A model generated the notes under the pieces. That model saw only the letters and a program-made list of their open reading frames with translations, had not been told where the DNA came from and searched no databases. A stretch of DNA of 64,000 nucleotides from Drosophila persimilis (lineage: Eukaryota > Arthropoda > Insecta > Diptera > Drosophilidae): assembly GCF_003286085.1 (NCBI RefSeq), contig NW_020825356.1, positions 930,001 through 994,000 on the forward strand, read 5' to 3'. Both the position numbers and the translations under genes were made by a program. Positions within the stretch are counted from its first letter, which is position 1. Each line of letters starts with the position of its first letter. Positions 13,601 through 27,359 of this stretch are shown piece by piece.

Positions 13601-15187
13601 GAGGTTTCCGCTGACCCACTCAACTCCAGCCACATCCCGGAAGGGCACACACACGCGCACTGCAAAAGGCAAAAATATTTAATTCAAAACAACAAGAGCA
13701 ACAAAATAAAAAATCATTATATACTCGTAATAGCATCGGGAAACGAAGCTTTGAATACTCTTACATATGTACATATTATATATTATACATATGGTTATCT
13801 TATAGTCATCCAGTGCTATTGAGAATTTAGTTTAACCCTGAAACAAAAACCACACTAGAAACTAATTAGCTTTTCATACAAAGATTTATTTTTCCAACGA
13901 CTATTTTATGATATATTAGTCTTGGAGGTCCCATTTTATACAGAAGAGTGTGTAGACAGACGACAGACGACTGTAGAGTACTGACTTTGATGAGCAATAC
14001 AGAAAGTGAGAAGGCTTTCCTCTAGTTAGAACCGTATTAACCTCAGAAAGGGTATTAAACAGAGCAGAAAACATGGGGAGTGGGAGAAAAAGAAAGAGGC
14101 AGCAAATGGTTAATTTAATTACAAATTCTTTGCTTTCTTTTCCATTGTATTAAATTTTCATGGGCTCTGACATCAGTGTAACGGTACATCCATGCACACA
14201 CATGCGTAAGTGTGTGCGTGTGTGCGTGTGCTTGTGTGAATGTATGTGCGTGCATGTGTGTGGCACCTGCTGTCATTGCCATCTTTGCTACATTTTGGAC
14301 GCTTAAATACCCAAGAGACTTAAGAAACGGAGAGCATCCTCCTCAGCCATTACTCCCACCACCCATCAGCAATCACCCTCCCCACACTCTCTCTTCCTAC
14401 TACACACAGACACACACACAGGCACACATGGTCACACTGATTGTCCTTTCAATGAAAAATAGCTCTCATTAATGCTGCTCATTAGCAGCCGCAACGGGCA
14501 GGACTTTTCCTGGCTTTGGCTTCGGCTTTAGTCCCGCTCCTTGTTTTGCTCCTGGCATTGACATTTCCCTTCTCCAGATGTCCCCCGACATCCTCCCCAA
14601 TTTGCCCTCCTTCGACCATTCAGCAAGTGTCAACTGGCAAATGATTTGCCATTATTTACTAATAAAACTCATCGAGTTTCTTCACTCCGCTAATCGAATG
14701 CGGTCTCTGTGCCACCACCCACGCATCCGACAACCCATACTCATCTGCTGGACCCACTCTTCTCCCCCTCCACCTCCTCTAAAACTGCTCAAGTCGTCAC
14801 GAAGAGGACGATGTCCCAGTCAGGCAAAGGACTCTTAATTCAAAGCGACTCGCATGCTTATGCTCGCCAATGACCTCATTCAACGTGGCCATAAGAGGGG
14901 CACGATGTGGAAGAAGATGAGATGGCGAGAGAGAGGGGCTCCCCAAAACTTGAGATGACAGAAGCTAGTTTCTCTGAAGCATATCGGATCTTGCAGATGG
15001 GAATCCAGAAATTCCCTAGCTCAGTCTTTTGCCGTTCAAGGAAGCTAGCTTCGGATAAGACAGGCCTAAGGCGCGCCGGTTCATACCTACTGGTGACAAA
15101 TTATAAAAGTTAATGATTATTATTATTTATTCTGGTGAAGTAAATGCTTAGATCCGTCAAAGAGTAGTCTAACATTAAGGCTTTCGT

Positions 15188-15243
15188 ATCATATATCATA
15201 TATATCATATCATATATATCATATCATATATCATATATATACA
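15188..15243. repeat. ATATC/ATATATC simple repeat
   Basis: Irregular tandem copies of ATATCAT and ATATATC over about 55 bp. Confidence 0.85.
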
Positions 15244-16380
15244 CAGCGATTTTGCATAGTCCATGTCGATATACCCCATTCATTTTTTATAAACCAATCA
15301 ATATCCTATTGGCTAATTGATCACCAGGAAACCTTACATAAGAAAAAGGGAAACAATATTTTAACCGTACTCTGTTCTATACATAGATGAAATTCCCCTC
15401 TTAGTTCAAGGTTGATTCCGATATGTGTCAATCATTTGTGGTCCCAAATGGTTTATTGAAGCCAGGGGTGGCCCTGGGTTCGGTCCAGCTACGGCTTCAG
15501 CTACGACTTCCACTTGGGCTGCCATTCAAACTCTTTCCTTTTCCGTTTCTTGGCATTTAATTTCGTTTATTCATTCGAATGACCACAAAATGACATTTGC
15601 ATTTGGGCAGCGGTCAGCCCCAGACCTAGACCCAGACCCAAACCCCGACAATGGTCCACGTCCAGTTTTAGTGCGACTCAACTCCCACTGAGGTCTCATG
15701 TGCTCTGGCCTCGAGGGAGCAGGGCCCGACAGCTCTAGAGTGGAGTGGATTGGAGCGTGTGCCTGTTAGAAGAACGGGGAGAGCCAGGGTCGTCTCTGGG
15801 GCTGTCCGTAATTCCGTTACAAATGAACGGCACAGTTGCAAAAATTTGTTTTGACAATTGAAGATGCTCGTAGCAGGCAAAGTGTGCAAAATTTATAAAA
15901 CTATTAACTGGTCCTCCGTTTGTGTGTGTAATTAACTCTCTGCTGATTCGGCAATCGTAGGCCGAACCAAAAAAGCACAATTAAATGCACAGCACAAACA
16001 CAATGCCCACAGCTTGCCCGGACACTGCACACACTGCACACTGGTCCCAGGTTGATTCTGGCGCTTTGTTCTTGAGATTTCAATGAGATTAGGTGCAGAA
16101 TGCGATAGTAAATATATACTTGATAACCGGATGTTATTGGATTGAGAAAGCCTTCCTGTCCATCCATAGGTTTTCTTGTATTATTATTTAACTAAGAAAA
16201 AAAACGTCTAAAAAACAATCTAAATTCGAACAGAAGTCGATGGTATACAAAAAATTTGACAACGATCTACATATCACATATCTTGCACTGTTTTATCACT
16301 GTATATCGATTGGATCTCGATGGACCACTGTGCGTTGCAGTTGAACTGAAAACTGAAGCCCCGCTCTCGTCGTCATCAAC

Positions 16381-16425
16381 ATTCCCATCGCCATTGCCAT
16401 CGCCATTGCCATCGCCATTGCCGTA
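16381..16425. repeat. 12-bp tandem repeat GCCATTGCCATC
   Basis: About three and a half copies of GCCATTGCCATC. On the minus strand it reads as a (Met-Ala)n run inside a short frame, which is a by-product of the repeat. Confidence 0.85.
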
Positions 16426-16871
16426 GCCAAAAAGCAATTAGCAAAGTTTTCAGTCTCCAAAACACTCACGGTGGGGAAGGAGGACCACTCGTACACTTTG
16501 CCGGGCCATCATCAATCTGGTGCAGTTGCGCAACCCAAGCCCAAACCAGCTCAGACCAACCGGGGACTGCTCCTCCATCCATTATGGTTGCACCTAACTG
16601 TGAGCTGCCATGGCCAGGGATTGGACAGGCGCGACCATCGTCATTCCCAATTATTCATGGATAATCTAACCCAAAATGGGACGTTAATTACTGGCGCATG
16701 TCCGATGGACATTCGTGAGCCGCTCTTCACACCTCTGCGCCTCCTTCAATGTGTAACTGTATTGTGTGTGGCATGAATTGCAGAAGCATTGCCCCCGAAG
16801 CGGGGACGTGAGCGGACCATTTGCTTTTTTGGCTCCAACTGTAAACAGCACAGAGTCACTGGGGCCCCCTC

Positions 16872-16898
16872 ATCCGCATCCGCATCCGCATCCGCGTC
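16872..16898. repeat. (CCGCAT)n hexanucleotide repeat
   Basis: Four to five tandem CCGCAT/CCGCGT units in otherwise unique noncoding sequence. Confidence 0.8.
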
Positions 16899-18747
16899 CG
16901 GGCCACACTCTTCGTCCATTTATCGGGTGATTAATTAAGCTGCACGGATGCAGCGAATTCTGCTGCTGACAACTTCCGACCCCGGACCCTGGACACCACC
17001 AAAAGAAAGACAATGCTAAAGATTTACGAAAAATATTGAACTAGAAAACGCTTAAATATGTAGAAAACGCAAAAATGACTAAAGAATTCCCCAATCTACT
17101 TACTTCATTGATAATAATTGATTACGCGCCACATATAATGTCAGATACTTATTCGAGAAATCGTTACTTGAGTCGGAGTCCAGCCAGTCTGTATTCCTAG
17201 TATACTGTTTTTTTTTTTAATGTGAGGCTTCCACAGTCGACACCAGCTAAATCGAACCAGTTGATCGATATCGTCGATGAATTGAACTAATGTCACCCTT
17301 GGTTGCCCCAGTCACTCAGTTCCCTTCATTATCTCCACTGATTCCCCTAGCCGTTTGTTTTTTTGTCCCCTAACTCTCTTGAAACTCGAGTGATCTTATT
17401 ATTATCTTATTATTATTCCAGATGTTTTCAATTATTTCCAGTTTGTTGTAAAACGATTTTGTTCGTTGCAAAAGATAATCATATTAAAGTAATGCTACGA
17501 TCATACCTTAGCAATGTGCGAAATCGACTTGATTGATTGATTTTTGACCAGAACATTCAGAATATTCAGAATGAGACAAACAAAATTGTCTGTTGTTCAT
17601 TAAATCACTACATCATTAGGATGCCATACAAAAAATCGCAACCCAAGGGTGTCAAAACTTTGGTCACCGAAGCTGGCCTTTGATTCTTGTTCCAGTTTCA
17701 TATTTTTAGATTTGGTTTCAACAACTGAGAACAGTACTATGGAAATTTTCTGTTCAACTCAACTCGAGAGAAAAGCCTAATTTTTTGTATTTATTGTTGG
17801 CTATTTCCATTTATTTACACTTATAATATTACAAACTTCAATGAAATAAATGGGGGAGTGGGTGTGGTGCGAGGGGTGCCTCTGGGGCTCAAAATTCTAG
17901 ACAGAAGTCAAAGCAGCCGATAAATAATAAGATCTCGTAAACAATTCTGTAAAAGCAATGGTGCTAGAGGGAGATGGTGTATAATGCGTACGAATTTAAG
18001 AATCAGCATATCTTCGATGCTTACAATTCTTCTCATTTGTTTGATTATTTATCCAGTAATGCTCTCCGGCAACGCAAACTTGTTTATTATTGGTTGGTTT
18101 TGCTTGCGGAAAAAAAATCATAATAAGAGTTATGCAGAGACGATATGCATGCTTGATTCATTTTGTGCCATGCATTCGCTTTCTTCAAGGGGTGTATACC
18201 GTTCAAAGGGTATACAAAATTCGGGGGGGTACACACAAATAGTTAAATGTAAAGATGATTGGTATTTTGTCAAAAATCTGAGTCGAAACTCGAAACTCAC
18301 AATTATATGTATTTGTTAAGTGATTCTCTGTGGTATTTCATCCACAATTTCAGGGTTCTGCATTCCAAACACAAAAAAAAACATTAATTAAAACTAGCTA
18401 AATTTCGGCAAGGACATGCAAAGCCTTGACGGTCTACTTTTTGGTAGGATCTATTGCCATACGAAAAATCGTCTGATTTCGGTTCGACACAAATTTACAA
18501 TTAATTATGTATATAGTTACATATGAACGTCAGATACAGAAAATTAAAATTTTTGGAACAGCTCCTGGGGGCAAATGTTCGTCAGATACTTAATTCGTAT
18601 AAGTAAAATACAGGATCTGTTGTAAAACCTCCAGATAAATCCTATGCAGGCGAAAAAATATGTACTTTCTTTTTAAATATAGATAATATTAAGATCTACT
18701 ACGGGCATTGTCCATTCTCGATATGGATATGCAATTGCAGATGTTGC

Positions 18748-21170
18748 TTACGCGTGGGCCAACTTGTCCGCGATAAATTTAATGAAATGGCTGCGGAACA
18801 ATATCTTTGGATTGTCCTCGTGGGCATGCTCCTCGACCTGGCGCAGGTTCGTCCACTTCCAGAGTGCACGGCGCGCGTAGCTTTGGCGAAAGGAGGCAAA
18901 TATTTCGGAGGTCTTTTTGCTGGGTATATTATCCTTATAATACGACTCCTTGTTCTTGGTGTTGAAATAGTAGACCTGGTTGCGAGAGCGCGATTTGGCC
19001 GAAACATAGCTTTGGTTCAACTCGCAGAGCATGAGAATGCTGCCGGGAACAAAGAACTTGTTGTCATCGAGGGAGAAGCCGAAGCGCTGCGAATTGTCTT
19101 TCAGCACATAGTGGCGCATCTCGCTAAAGAAGCTGTTCATGTCCTGCAGTCGAAAGAATGGCTTGCTGCGCAAGGGACCGCAACTGCGCTCCTTCTTGTA
19201 CGGCTTGTTCAAGCTACGCGCATACTTATCGCACATGCTGATGCGATCGCATAGCGGACGACGACGGATGTCGATGCCGCCCAGGCAGATCCCGTCGATG
19301 ATGTGCAGAGCGGGCACGCGCTGAATGGTGCGCCCCTCACCATAGAACTCGAAGACGATCTGGCCGAAAAATATGGAACGAGCCTGCACCTCAAAGGACG
19401 TTTCGACCAGCTCCCACTTCTTGTGCTCGGTGTAGCGGAGAAGATTACCGCGCGACTTGCACATGAAGAGGCTGCAGCTATTGATGTTGGTCTCTTCCCG
19501 CCCGATCGGCATGAATATCCAGTCCCTGACATTCTGCACGGTATTGGAGAGGGCTGCCACATTGTTCATCTCATTTGGCGCAAAATTGAGCCAGCTGCGA
19601 TCCTGCCACCAATCGACGAGCAGCTCCTCGAGCAGGCGATCTGTTGGTTTTATTTCTGGCGCCTGACGCAGCTTATCGGGCAGTACCCAGCGCTTCAGGC
19701 ACTCCTGACGCACCTCCGACTGGCGTGTTTCCTTCAGCTCCGTGTTCTTGGCAAAGGTAGCGATCTTTCGCAGACCCACAATCTGCTTCTTTCCAATGGC
19801 ATTGTTCGAGTCGATGATGTAGTGTATGAAGTCTGCATCTGCAGCGATCTCGTTGGCGTCGAATATCTCAAGGATGTCGTTATCACTGTCGCGCTCCTCG
19901 TTAAGCATAATATTGATTTTATTCATGAAATTAGTAATGGCAGAGGTATCCTCCTGCTTGTATTTGCAGACAAGGTAGCGCTCCGAGTTGGCCGGACGAC
20001 TGCTATTTGGCTTTATGATTGCGATTTGGTGGAAGCATTTATACATCAGGTAGATAAGGCCTACGCTGAACGGTGTAAACAGATCGAACACCTTGCACAC
20101 AAAGTTCCCGTTCTTGCGCAATATTTTGAGTGCGGTGAGGAACTGGCAGAGATAAAGCTGCTTCGACAGAATTTCCTGTATGTTCTCCTCGCCCTCCACT
20201 GAGAATCCTCCGTCGGCCATGGCAAAGTGCACGCCATCGGGTGTGTGACGGCGTATGTATTCGTTCAATGAATCCTGATTTTGGTCGTCGAATATGTTCC
20301 CATCATCTTTGATGCCATAGTATGTATCAAACGACTCAGGGGAGGCGGCAAAGAACTTCTCCAACTTAAAATCGTTGGCACCGCGCAGCGTGAATCCGAA
20401 TCCCTTTGCCTCCCACAATTTGCGGAACAGAACATATTCAGAGAAGCCGCCGGGGCCTGGAAAGAGGAGCACATTCAGAAGAGCTCCAACTGGAATCACC
20501 CGATTGGCATTAACTCACCCGCACACATGTCTGTAAAGTAGAGGAGGTCCTTGGGATCCACCAGAGGACGGCCCTCGAGATCTCTGGGATTGGTGAACAT
20601 GTAGTCGCACATGGAGTCAATGTTGGCCATTTTGACGGCGGCCCGATTGAGAAAAATGGAGCTGCGTATGGTCTCAAATGGATTGCAGCGAGAGCGGGCC
20701 CGGCGTTTCTCGTTGTCGTTAAGATCGTCAAATGCGGACTTCGCCGTAAGGATGTCATGGAGGACTGCTGGATTACAATAGCGGGTCTCATCATCCAGAG
20801 TGCTTTTGCGTTTACCAAACACGACGGAGCGCATCAATTGATCCATGGCATAATGACTGGCATTCGAGCCCACATTTGTCAGCCACTCAAATGTCTCTGG
20901 CATCTCTAGCTCTTCGCAGTTGGGGTCCCATTGCCCAGCAGCTAAGTGGGCTGCGTCCAGCTTGAGGCCAAAACCGCGACGACCATCCTGCTGGACAGCT
21001 ATAATGGGGTCCAAGCGACCTTGATTGCTCTTACCCAAACCCTTATCGTTCTCATAGCCCATTTTTTTCATCATCTCCATGGCCTTGTTGGAGTAGCTCT
21101 TCACCCACTCCCGCTTTATCTTCTTTGGAGTGGGCTCCGAGTTCTCATCGTCGGACTGTTCCTCCATCAT
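18748..21170 (-). CDS. CMTr1: Cap-specific mRNA (nucleoside-2'-O-)methyltransferase 1
   Basis: Two exons, 21170-20519 and 20456-18748 (62-bp intron, donor GTGAGT, acceptor CTCTTTCCAG), encode 786 residues, close to the length I recall for the fly protein. The enzyme methylates the 2'-O of the first transcribed nucleotide of capped mRNA (cap-1). Seen in order: acidic/basic N terminus, a G-patch (about residues 25-71, GYENDKGLGKSNQGR...GFGLKL), then an RrmJ-type methyltransferase core with the SAM loop FTDMCAGPGGFSEY rebuilt across the splice junction, the catalytic Asp in MADGGFS and the catalytic Lys in NFVCKVFDLF, and a C-terminal guanylyltransferase-like region. The ATG at 21170 is the first in frame and lies just after the G-patch-proximal acidic stretch begins. 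The long plus-strand frame at 19303-20202 is an antisense shadow. Confidence 0.95.
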
Positions 21171-21259
21171 GGCTATGCACTGAATAAACTAATAAGGAAG
21201 TTTCCTTAAACCGTACGGCAGACAATTTGTTTATATAGAGCTCAGTGTGGCCGTGGATT

Positions 21260-21267
21260 TATCGATA
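21260..21267. promoter_or_regulatory. DRE site (TATCGATA) upstream of CMTr1
   Basis: A perfect palindromic TATCGATA lies 90 bp upstream of the CMTr1 ATG. A nearby AGTGTGGCC (21244-21252) resembles the Motif-1 core. DREF/Motif-1 promoters are typical of Drosophila housekeeping genes. Confidence 0.65.
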
Positions 21268-21279
21268 AGATATACGGTC

Positions 21280-23039
21280 TGACCCTCAGCAATATACTTT
21301 ACAGTTTCGAAACATACCAAAAATATACCGACGAATTATTTGCATTCATATTCCATCATATTCTACGATTTGGATATTCCGTTGAATATTACTAACTAGC
21401 AGAACCATCAGCTCTGAAAACATAATTTTATCTGATTGACGAAGTTAAGTTATTGCTTATAATGAAATGCTTAAGCAAAAAAGTCAACAACAATTTCCAC
21501 AAAATTAATTATTTTACATGGTAACTACACGGTAACTACACATTTTCTACATATTAGGTGCATATTTATATACCGCTTAGAATTTATATTAAACTAAGTT
21601 TAATCCATTAAAAAGTATAACACCATACATTTATCAAATGCATATTGGCGGCTGAATAGGTTATGCTCCAGCTTAAAAGGTATTCTTTGCGCATTTTCAG
21701 CTCGCTCTATTAACGTATTTTCTGAATAGATACTACCATAAAACTTTAGGGGAAAAAATACATCGAATTTTTTCTTGGACAAACTTGCCATTTTTTAGCG
21801 GATATATAAAATTCAATATAGTTTTATATAATATTATATAATATATTTAAAAAACGTTTGACCGTTTTTTTTCCATATAATCCGTATGGAAGCGCCAGTG
21901 TGAAAAACCTCCGTTATCTACTTTTTTACCGCTTACCGTTTTCTATGCCTTGTTTCAGACATGTTCATAGATTGAAATTGAAACAATAAGTAACTCGATG
22001 CCGTTCACGAATACTAACTCGATGTGGCCTGGGCATGACTCTAATTGGAATTTCTACACGATTTCTAAATTTTTTTATTGGACAAGAGGGTGAGACCAAG
22101 TCGCGTCCTAAAAAATATTGGAAAATACCAGAAATACTATGAAAAGTATACAAATATTCACGATATTTAGACATTATCGATCAAATATATGGTCTGACCA
22201 TACTTTTTTCTCGATACTATATTTGAAATTCAATTTAAAAACACCAATAGAGAAAAAAAAAATGAACTGCTTTCGAATATTCCGTTCCGTTTCGCAGATT
22301 TTTCCATTTACTAGTTTAAGCCTTGGTCGTACGTTCGCGACCACATATTTATTGTTATCGTTATGAAAACAAAAAATTGGATGAATCGCATCTTTTTTAC
22401 TAAACATGGAGCTAACTAAAAAAAGACTATCGAATTGACTAAAATAACAAGGATACAATTTTTGTTTTCTATATTTTATATACATTAAAAGCGTACGAAC
22501 GTACGCGGAAGGTATGATCCGTGGAAGTAAGATGGGCACTTGCCCATATATCTCAGATTATAATTCAATGTATCACCTAGAAATTCCAACCAAAATTCTA
22601 CCACTAATTCAATAATAACTTTTGTACTTTATGTTTTCGTTTTCGATTTTAGGTGCTCCAGATTTCAGAAATATTTCTTATCGATTAGTATCATTTTGTC
22701 ATCGATTCAATTATTCAGTTAAGAAGATCAAGACAGATGCAACACATGTCTAACATGTCTGACGAGCTGGCCGCTTTTCTGTTACCAGATCAGTTAAACG
22801 CAAAAATTTATTTCTTGCCAACGTTCCGATAACCAAATCGGGTTGCGTCAGCTGTAAGCGCACAAACGAAAAGTGCTGCTACCCTGATTAGTTATTTGCC
22901 AGCCAAATTTTAGTTTGGGTTAAGAAAAAAATTGTTTATAAAGAAGTCACAAGCTGAACTGCCCTGAAAATGGTTTCAAATTTATGTTAATGCATCACAT
23001 AGTCATGTATTTTGTTTCTTTTGCAATTAGGATTGCTTT
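21280..23039. other. Intergenic region between CMTr1 and the polycystin cluster
   Basis: AT-rich DNA with no supportable gene. It holds the dispersed repeat at 22652-22862, listed separately; the remainder is unremarkable. Confidence 0.6.
22652..22862. repeat. Dispersed repeat shared with 51817-52621
   Basis: Read on the minus strand, 22862-22714 (CAGCTGACGC..GATTTGGTTATCG.AAC.TTGGCAA and CGTCAGACATGTT...TGTCTTGATCTTCTTA) matches 51817-52017. The short segment 22652-22690 (GGTGCTCCAG..TTTC) matches 52590-52621 in plus orientation. Both copies are probably remnants of one mobile element family that I cannot name. Confidence 0.6.
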
Positions 23040-23386
23040 AATATTTTCCCACGCCCCCTGCCGACACACAAATACCGAAAATCTGTGGCATCTACAATTT
23101 TAAAGATACAAAAACTCAACTTAGAATCATAACCACCAGATTGCAGTCGGATCAGTATTATAACCAGAAGGAGCAAATGAAGTTGCATTGGCTACGCTAC
23201 GCTCTCCGTATACTCTTTATCACACTCACTCTTCCTAGTGCAGTGTGCGCGCTCTGGCCAAGGGAAATGAGGTAAAGCGGCTGGTGAGAATAGAAAACAG
23301 GAAATATGGGAATAGAGAAAAAGAAACACATGTAAAAAAAAAGCTTACATATAAATATACCAACTGAGTATCGGGTATAAATGTAG
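23040..23386 (-). mobile_element. DINE-1 (INE-1-like, Helitron-derived) fragment
   Basis: Reads on the minus strand from the terminal motif (CTACATTTATACCCGATACTC) at 23386 through CA-rich sequence to the internal CACAGATTTTCGG motif near 23085. It contains the left breakpoint of the 3.6-kb duplication at 23287. Confidence 0.65.
23376..23382 (+). promoter_or_regulatory. TATA-like site at a DINE-1 end, upstream of polycystin gene A
   Basis: GAGTATCGGGTATAAAT is the end of a minus-strand DINE-1 copy. It reads in the sense of gene A 144 bp before its ATG. A promoter role is inferred from position only. Confidence 0.35.
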
Positions 23387-23525
23387 ACACACGGCTTGAG
23401 TACCTGGGCCAGATCGAAGCAATCTTTACTTAAACTTCAAGATTTATTTTAGTCCTTACTCGGTTTTGCAACAAATTGGGGCATAATTTTAACTGAAAAA
23501 TATCTTAGAAAAGTTCGCATTAAAA

Positions 23526-26500
23526 ATGTCGTCAATGGGTCAGGGTCAAAGACCGGATAGACAGGTTCAAAGTCCTATTTCGCCTCCAAGGTCAGCACGT
23601 GCAGTGTCGCTGCCGCCTTCTGCGAAAGATACGGCATTTGAAGAGAAACCAGCCGCGAGCCGTGGTCAGGCTCCGGAACCCGGTGCAGATCCACCTCTGG
23701 ATCAGACCCGTTCTTCTGGTGTGACTGAGGAGACGGCAAAAGAGGAAAGACGCGGCTTGTTCGGACGAAAAAAGGGGATACTGGTTGCGACCCCGAAAAG
23801 GGGTTCACTTTCTAATGGATTAGGACGCGAAGTCCACATACACCAAGGCCAAAAAGGAAAATCAACGCGCATTCTCTATACCACAGATGAGGAAGTGCGC
23901 GATGCTCTCCTGGAGTTTGGAGTGTTCATCATATTTCTTATACTGACATCATTGGGTGAGTAGGTGATTCACATTCAAGGTGTATACATCCGTAACGTAT
24001 AATGACTGGTATATATTCTTATATATAAATATTACAATATAATTACTAGAAAGTTTACTCGAATGTTTAATCAATCATGTATGCAAATTCAAACAATTTT
24101 AGAAAAAAAAATTGTTTTAAATATTCTTCCATGTTTAATAAAAACAATTATGCTTACTTCAAAAACCTCGGATAAGATTAAAATACGATAACCATTTCTA
24201 TGATCTTAAAAGTCAGCAAACAACATGTTGCATCTATTTTTCTAACCTCAAGCGCTATTAAGATTAAAATAATTTGTGTTGCAGTAACTCTGTCTGTGCG
24301 TCACCCTCACATGTTCTACTTTAACGATACTATAAAGAAACTATTTTCCACTCGCGAAATGGTTGTGGCTCCATCCGTTACGGTCTGTTTTGAAAAGATT
24401 CTCACTGTCCCAGATTGGTGGGACTATTTGGTATACAACTTTATAAAAACATTGCACGGAGATTTGACCATAACTACAGCAGCACCAAATGACACTACAA
24501 CCGGTAAACAAAACGCTGAAGCGTTGCGTCAGGCCAGCGAGGATCAGTGGAATGTGGAGGATGGGTATGTGGATCGCGATTATGATGAATCCCAGAAACG
24601 GAACGGGGAATTCGAACAACGACCACAAGATGCCGGGCTTGAAGACATCGAGCTAGACGAGCAAACTTTCTACGACAAAAGAGCTGGTTTTGATGGTTCT
24701 GCCAGTACTAGACAAAACTCGAAAGCAACCACACATCTCGAGGGTCGCGTATATCTGCTCCAGAACCTTCTGCTCGGTCCCCCGCGCCTTCGGCAGATTC
24801 GTGTCCGCAGGGAGAGTTGTCAAGCGAGCGACGACTTCGTACGACATTTCAACACCTGCTACTCCGCCTATTCGGCGGGGATGGAAGAGAAAACCGGTAC
24901 GCACAAAGGTACAGAGTTCTACACGATGGGCAAGCTGAACGCGACTCCGATTTGGACAGTGCTGGCATTCTATAGTACTGGTGGTTACATCGCTGATCTG
25001 ACCTATGACAAGAACGATAATTTGGAGAAGATAAATAAACTGAGGCACGATAATTGGCTAGATCGCGGCTCAAGGCTATGTCTGATGGAGTTCAATCTGT
25101 ACAACAAGAATACGGACATCTTTCAAAGCGTCAAGTAGGGATCAGCTTCGACTTAAAGTTTAGCTCATTTAAAGCTTCTCTTCCAACCAGACTTCTAGCC
25201 GAAATCCCCCCCACGGGAGGTGTGATACCACAGACGCATCTGCAAACTGTCAAGCAGTATTCTTTCTTCAACGATACCAGTCAGACTATGACTGTGATCT
25301 ATATATTTTGGTATATCATGGTCGCTTATTATACTATCTGTGAGATTAATGGATTAAGAAAGTCGGGGATTACAATTTACTACAGGTCGTTGCTGAATGT
25401 TCTCGACACTATTGTATTAGTGGTAAATATTAACATTATTGGTCGCTTCCTGATCTCCCTTTCCATTCCTTCGACAGTACTAGTGTACTAGTGGTAACAA
25501 TTTTTTTAATCATCGCTTCGCAATCTACCTTTCCACTCCTAGCTTTGCTACCTGGCCTTGATCTACAACGTCTGGCACACATTCCAAGTTGGTGCCCTTA
25601 CACGAAATGCCAAGAGGCACACGGGCTATCAAAGTATCGATGTTCTTTGCTTTATGAACATCATCTATGTGGATATGATGGCCATTTTAGCTTTTCTTGT
25701 ATGGATAAAAATATTCAAGTTTATCAGTTTCAACAAAACTCTTGTTCAGTTTACAACTACATTAAGAAGGGTATTTTTTAATATTTTAATTTCAATAGAT
25801 GTCATTTTTGATGATTTATTTGAACATTTGTAGTGCTCCAAAGATTTGGCTGGCTTCAGTCTTATGTTCGGCATTGTTTTTTTGGCCTATGCTCAACTGG
25901 GCCTTCTGCTCTTCGGCACTAAGCATCCAGATTTTCATAACTTCGTCACTTCAGTCTTGACCATGATCCGCATGATCCTAGGCGATTTTCAATATAATCT
26001 CATTGAGCAAGCGAATCGGGTGCTGGGTCCCATCTACTTTCTCACCTACATTCTACTTGTGTTTTTTATATTGCTGGTAAGCTTTGAGCATCGAATGAGT
26101 TTTGTCGGTTACCATAAGTTGTATTCCACTAGAACATGTTCCTGGCCATCATCATGGAAACTTATAACTCGGTAAAGAGTGAAATTACCCAAGGGCGCAG
26201 TCATTTGGGCTCATATATCTATAAGAAGCTGGCTGCAGCCATTTACTGGATCGTCCACTGTGGCCGGAAGGCACGGGTTCAGCCTACCCGCCGAACTGCT
26301 TCTGTCAATGAGACTGATGTGGATGGCACGATCGCAGAATTTGAAGAGCCTAAAGTGCTAGCAAACATAACCCAAGCAGAGTATATTTACCAGAGTAAAC
26401 TTATCAGTCCTTTTTAATTTTAGCTAAATATCTCTTTCAGCGCCCGTTACTTTGAAGAGGTTCCCCCCGATGTTCAAAACAAGGAACTATTTCAGTAAGA

Positions 26501-26677
26501 GCTCCGAAACTTTTTTTAGTGCCATTTATTATTTGTAAATCACCTTGGTTTTCTTTACTATCTCTTAGGCTAACAAATCGCGTAACACTGATTGAAGAAA
26601 TTCTCGAACAGCTGGTCACCAATATGGATGATGTACTAAAACGCATCGAGAGAGAGCAAGGCGCAAGAAAACACTAG
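23526..26677 (+). CDS. Pkd2-like: Polycystin-2 (PKD2/TRPP) family channel, gene A
   Basis: Eight exons: 23526-23955, 24285-25134, 25191-25422, 25543-25770, 25834-26076, 26133-26380, 26441-26494, 26569-26677, in one frame, 797 residues, TAG stop. PKD2 proteins are tetrameric cation channels; the fly homologue acts in sperm flagella. Seen: basic Ser/Pro-rich N tail, S1 (about 132-150), the polycystin TOP domain (150-427, LLGPPRLRQIRVR, WLDRGSRLCL, EIPPTGGVIPQ), S2-S4, then S5, the pore with filter LGD (629-631), RVLGPIYF, S6 and NMFLAIIMETYNSVK, and a C-terminal coiled coil. An acidic insert near residues 205-290 is poorly conserved with gene C. The last intron junctions use GA|GTATAT and CA|GTAAGA. 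Upstream is a DINE-1 end. No frameshift or stop is present, so it looks functional. Retained introns argue against retroposition. Confidence 0.93.
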
Positions 26678-27359
26678 ATTCGATATACGAGTTTGATGTA
26701 TCTCAACTAATGTTGGATATTGGAGCATTATTCATTACTACCGTATTCTTACAGACTTAGAACTTTTTGCACCTTTTTTTTAATATGAATAGAATTAGTT
26801 CTGTAAAATAAAATCAGTATCAGAAACAGTCTGTCTCAGAACAACAAAATTGCTTTCACTCATCTTTCATTTCCATCATCAAGGACTGTCGCCGTGTCTT
26901 GAGACTCTCATTTTCACAACGTAGGATACCACAGTTCTCAGTCCGAATCTTTCTAGTTCTAGTTGCAACGACCAAACTGAAGCCGGTTTATGTACGTACG
27001 CAACGTAACTTATTACACTTATTTCTAGATCATGGTTAGCCTTTCAACGAAGCGACAGTGAATAGATTCGATCTGAGGGAAGTTAAAATTTCAAAAATCT
27101 TTAAAAAAAATATGTTGCATACTCAAGCTTTTTGAAGAAAGGTGTGAAGTGTTAGATGAGTTTCTTTGTTGGTACTTCGACTACTCTTAGATCTATGGAT
27201 ACAGTGAAACTTATCCTATTTTATAGTTATCTTTAAAGGGCTATACAAAATTACAAGCTAGTATAGTTTAAAAAAACATTAACGGCGTAAGGTCTTTTGT
27301 CCCAATTGAGATAAAGTATTTAAATGCTTAATTAAAACAATTAAAGTATTTAAAAATTT

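Larger units (their letters stand above)
10621..18747. other. Gene-poor intergenic region, about 8 kb
   Basis: I see no spliced or single-exon gene that I can support. Open frames are under about 112 codons and lack codon-use or domain signals. It holds CA/TG microsatellites (12355-12380, 13205-13225, 14206-14262) and the simple repeats listed separately. It may include distal 3' UTR of the upstream gene, enhancers or noncoding transcripts that cannot be recognised from sequence alone. Confidence 0.6.
23287..26882 (+). repeat. Direct repeat copy 1 of the 3.6-kb duplication
   Basis: Aligns with 28566-32163 from AGAATAGAAAACAGG to CCATCATCAA. The copies differ at only about 15-20 positions that I could pick out by eye, including two 1-bp length changes in A runs. 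The unit carries the whole polycystin gene plus about 240 bp upstream. Confidence 0.95.

Noticed and set aside
19303..20202. 299-codon plus-strand frame
   Set aside because: Antisense of the CMTr1 methyltransferase exon; no domain and no splice support.
24200..24284. ATG-started extension before polycystin exon 2
   Set aside because: Intron sequence; the acceptor TTGTGTTGCAG at 24284 restores the PKD2 frame from exon 1, and the same holds at 29565.
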